15,385 nt of DNA from Candidatus Pelagibacter sp. (lineage in GTDB: Bacteria > Pseudomonadota > Alphaproteobacteria > Pelagibacterales > Pelagibacteraceae), in NCBI GenBank assembly GCA_028226535.1, contig JAOJEG010000015.1, forward strand, positions 1 through 15,385, in the 5' to 3' direction. This document shows positions 13,349-15,385 of this stretch, piece after piece (the first letter of the stretch is position 1; each line of letters starts with the position of its first letter). Made by a program: the position numbers and the translations under genes. Below the pieces are notes generated by a model, which did not search any database, was not told the DNA's origin, and saw nothing but the letters and a program-made list of their open reading frames with translations.

Positions 13349-13998
13349 ATATATTTAAAGCATACAATTTTCTTATAGAGTCAGACGACACAGGCAGACT
13401 AAAAAAAATTTTTGCGAGATACGAGTTATATAAAAAAACTGCGTCTGTACCTGGTGATATAATAGAGTGTGGAGTTTTTAAAGGCACTGGTCATATTTTT
13501 TGGCTGAAATTACTTAAAATTTTTGATGACCACTCAATTAAAAGAGTAATTGGATTTGATACTTTCGAAAACTTTGCAGACTCCATTTTAGAATACGAAA
13601 AAAAAAGTGCAAAAAAATTTACAAAAGAAGCAAATTATATAAATAATGTTTCAATAAAAGAAATTAATAAAAAAATTTCTAAATTAAATATGTCTAAACG
13701 ATCCGAATTAATTAAAGGAGATATCACTAAAACTGCAAAAAAATATGTAGAAAAAAATAAAGGTTTTAAAATTTCTTTATTAAATTTAGATCTAGACACA
13801 TATGAAGGTACTAAATCAGCGTTAAGTGCATTCTATAAAAAAATGTCAAAAGGTGGAATTATAATTTTAGATGAGTATGGAAAAAGAGGTTGGGGTGAAA
13901 CTGATGCTGTAGATGAATTTCTAAATGAACATAAAGAATTGGAAATTAAAACGATAGAGTATTCTAATCAACCTACAGCTTACATTGTTAAAAAATAA
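13345..13998 (+). CDS. TylF/MycF-like sugar O-methyltransferase
   Basis: This 217-residue protein matches the TylF/MycF (macrocin O-methyltransferase) family, metal-dependent SAM enzymes that methylate sugar hydroxyls. Visible are IIECGVFKGTG (39-49, SAM site), VIGFDTFENF (68-77), LNLDLDTYEGT (146-156; D149, D151 as metal ligand candidates) and IIILDEYGKRGWGET (172-186), followed by AVDEFL. In macrolide pathways these act on glycosides or NDP-deoxysugars. Here a sugar precursor or nascent glycan is more likely. The gene is coupled to the preceding methyltransferase by a 4-nt overlap and overlaps the next gene by 14 nt, suggesting a three-gene operon. Confidence 0.88.
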   Translation: MNIFKAYNFLIESDDTGRLKKIFARYELYKKTASVPGDIIECGVFKGTGHIFWLKLLKIFDDHSIKRVIGFDTFENFADSILEYEKKSAKKFTKEANYINNVSIKEINKKISKLNMSKRSELIKGDITKTAKKYVEKNKGFKISLLNLDLDTYEGTKSALSAFYKKMSKGGIIILDEYGKRGWGETDAVDEFLNEHKELEIKTIEYSNQPTAYIVKK

Positions 13999-15025
13999 TA
14001 AAAATATTCTATTCATAGGTTTGGGATCTATAGGACAAAGACATTTTAGAAATTTTAGAAGGATTGCTAAAAACTATAATTTTTTTGCAATAAGAAAACT
14101 AAAAAATAGTCCAGAACTTACAAAAAATAATCTTGTTAAAAGTCCTAAACTTGATTTAAAAAAAAAAAATATAATTGAAATTAGCGAAGCTAATTCTCTT
14201 AGAAAAAAATTTGATGCAGTATTTATATGTAACCCATCAAGTTTACACCTTGATTATGCATTAAAATTTGCAAAAAAAAATACTTCGTTATTTATTGAAA
14301 AACCACTTTCTCATAACTTAAAAGGCTTAAAGGAACTTAAAAATAGAATTGAAAAAAATAAAATTATTTGTGCTGTGGGATATCAGTTGAGATATCATAA
14401 GTTTCTTCATTACATAAAAAAGATTATTGATAAAAATTCTATGGGTCAAATCAAGAAAGTAGAGATTTTTAATCAACATTATTTACCCAATCATCATAAG
14501 TATGAAGATTATAGAAAAGGATATGCGGCAAAAAAAAAACTTGGGGGAGGTGTTTTGCTGTGCTTTATCCATGAAATTGATTACGTTAATTTTCTTTTCA
14601 ATCTTCCGAAAAATTTAAAATGTAAATCTGGAAAAAAAAGTGATCTTGAAATAGATGTTGAGGATTATGCAAAAATAATAAGTGAACACTGCATAAATGA
14701 TTACAAGTTTAAAGTTGAAATAAATTTAGATTTTATAAGAAAAATAGAAAAAAGAAATTGTAGGATATTATTCCAATATGGAGAGATTAATTGGAATTTA
14801 AAATTAGATAAATTAATAATTAAACAAAAAGGTCGAATTACAAAAACCTATCAAAGTAAAATTTCTAGAAACTCATTATTCAAACAACAATTAAACCAAT
14901 TTTATAAATGTATTGTTTTAAAATCTAAACCAATTAGCAATCTTGAAAACGGAATCTCAAGCTTGAAAGTTGTAATGGCTGCAAAAAAGTCAAATAAAAC
15001 AAGAGAAAAAATTATAATTAATTAA
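13985..15025 (+). CDS. Gfo/Idh/MocA-family oxidoreductase
   Basis: This 346-residue protein has the NAD(P)-binding motif FIGLGSIGQRH (10-20; G12, G14, G17), the family EKP motif at 105-107 in LFIEKPLSH, and GGGVLLCFIHEIDYVNFLF (187-205) with H196 and D199 in the catalytic/structural 'G...H.xD' stretch. Gfo/Idh/MocA enzymes oxidise or reduce sugars or cyclitols, often NDP-sugars in envelope loci. The only good start is TTG at 13985, 14 nt inside the preceding gene, because the glycine motif begins at residue 12 and no ATG lies before it. A run of 12 A's at 14158-14169 (residues LKKKN) lies within the gene. The stop TAA 15023-15025 interlocks with the stop of the convergent gene. Confidence 0.88.
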   Translation: MLKNNKNILFIGLGSIGQRHFRNFRRIAKNYNFFAIRKLKNSPELTKNNLVKSPKLDLKKKNIIEISEANSLRKKFDAVFICNPSSLHLDYALKFAKKNTSLFIEKPLSHNLKGLKELKNRIEKNKIICAVGYQLRYHKFLHYIKKIIDKNSMGQIKKVEIFNQHYLPNHHKYEDYRKGYAAKKKLGGGVLLCFIHEIDYVNFLFNLPKNLKCKSGKKSDLEIDVEDYAKIISEHCINDYKFKVEINLDFIRKIEKRNCRILFQYGEINWNLKLDKLIIKQKGRITKTYQSKISRNSLFKQQLNQFYKCIVLKSKPISNLENGISSLKVVMAAKKSNKTREKIIIN

Positions 15026-15385
15026 AAATTTTTTCTTAAGTAAATTAAATTATTTTTCGCAGTTTTTAAATGATTAACACCCCGATTAGTTTCAAAAGTG
15101 AATGTTTTATCATATTTGTTTTTTTTTAAACATTTGATTATATTTTTAAAGTTTATCAGACCTGATCCCAATATCACATTATCACCAGATTTGTTTCTAT
15201 CTTTTACATGGATATGATTTATAAAATTTTTCACATTATCTAAATAATTAATTAAATTCTTATTTTTTTTATCGATTAGAAAAATATTTCCAGTATCAAA
15301 GGTAATTTTGAAAAATTCATTATTTAAATCTTTTTTAAATTTCAAAATAATTTTTAAATTAACTTGAACTTCAAAGGAAATTTCT
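15022..15385 (-). CDS. TIM-barrel sugar isomerase/epimerase (AP endonuclease 2 family), partial
   Basis: The frame is open from its TAA (15022-15024) to the right window edge, giving about 120 residues of the C-terminal part of a xylose isomerase-like TIM-barrel protein. Visible are ITFDTGN (an Asp/Asn metal-site stretch), INHIHVKDRN (His and Asp ligands), NVILGSGLINFKNII (the 'G.G...F..i' strand-helix) and TFTFETNRG with the C-terminal Glu ligand. There is no start codon that must be used within the window: a TTG at 15345-15343 is internal, and the residues before it (EISFEVQVNL) continue the fold. The enzyme would isomerise or epimerise a sugar or sugar phosphate. It is convergent with, and interlocked by 4 bp at the stop with, the Gfo/Idh gene. 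These two families often share pathways, but here they are on opposite strands. Confidence 0.8.
   Translation of the reverse strand, partial: EISFEVQVNLKIILKFKKDLNNEFFKITFDTGNIFLIDKKNKNLINYLDNVKNFINHIHVKDRNKSGDNVILGSGLINFKNIIKCLKKNKYDKTFTFETNRGVNHLKTAKNNLIYLRKNF

Noticed and set aside
13287..13487. Minus-strand open frame across the methyltransferase/TylF junction
   Set aside because: It is antisense to two coupled genes with clear SAM motifs.
1..15385. Insertion sequences, integrase, CRISPR array, tRNA or toxin-antitoxin pair
   Set aside because: No transposase or recombinase motifs, no regularly spaced repeats and no tRNA-like folds were seen by eye; the coding space is filled by glycan-type genes.

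Overview
The window is very A+T-rich, densely packed DNA. Gaps between genes are 0-70 bp, and several neighbouring genes overlap by 1-22 nt. The proteins are rich in Lys, Asn and Ile. No rRNA, tRNA, transposase or CRISPR is visible. Almost every gene belongs to a surface-polysaccharide or nucleotide-sugar family. This looks like a hypervariable cell-envelope glycan island of a streamlined marine bacterium. A Pelagibacterales (SAR11)-type alphaproteobacterium is the best guess from base composition, gene packing and gene content, but no phylogenetic marker is present to prove it.

Layout. (1) At 1-172 the 3' end of an unrecognised + strand gene enters from the left. It interlocks at its stop codon with a minus-strand 2OG-Fe(II) oxygenase-like gene (169-948). 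(2) A 51-bp divergent A/T-only-palindrome region (949-999) separates that gene from a + strand GT2 glycosyltransferase (1000-1827). (3) A block of twelve minus-strand genes runs from 12533 down to 1834. In transcription order these are: SDR oxidoreductase, NeuB-family synthase, GmhA isomerase, small HAD phosphatase, second GmhA-like SIS protein, NAD-dependent epimerase, nucleotidyltransferase-sugar kinase fusion, zinc alcohol dehydrogenase, E1-alpha and E1-beta of a thiamine-diphosphate 2-oxoacid dehydrogenase type, a DPM1-like GT2, and a GT87-like membrane glycosyltransferase. (4) A divergent 56-bp region with a clear TATAAT box (12534-12589) starts a + strand set of three genes (12590-15025): a SAM methyltransferase, a TylF/MycF-like O-methyltransferase and a Gfo/Idh/MocA oxidoreductase. 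(5) A TIM-barrel sugar isomerase/epimerase gene on the minus strand enters from the right edge and interlocks at its stop codon with the Gfo/Idh/MocA gene.

How the genes may work together (inference). Isomerase, kinase, phosphatase, nucleotidyltransferase and epimerase are the five activities of the classic NDP-heptose route, and all are present in one tight run (6718-10805). They are followed directly by an alcohol dehydrogenase and an E1-alpha/beta pair without E2 or E3. The simplest reading is a pathway for an activated heptose-like or other unusual sugar that is further oxidised/reduced and possibly given an acyl or two-carbon branch by the E1 pair. The NeuB-like enzyme and its SDR neighbour would feed a second, nonulosonate-like branch. 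No CMP-sugar synthetase is in view. The GT2/GT87 pair at the operon end would build a polyprenyl-phosphate sugar and transfer it on the outer side of the membrane. The + strand methyltransferases and Gfo/Idh gene would decorate or modify sugars. The final structure cannot be predicted from the sequence alone.
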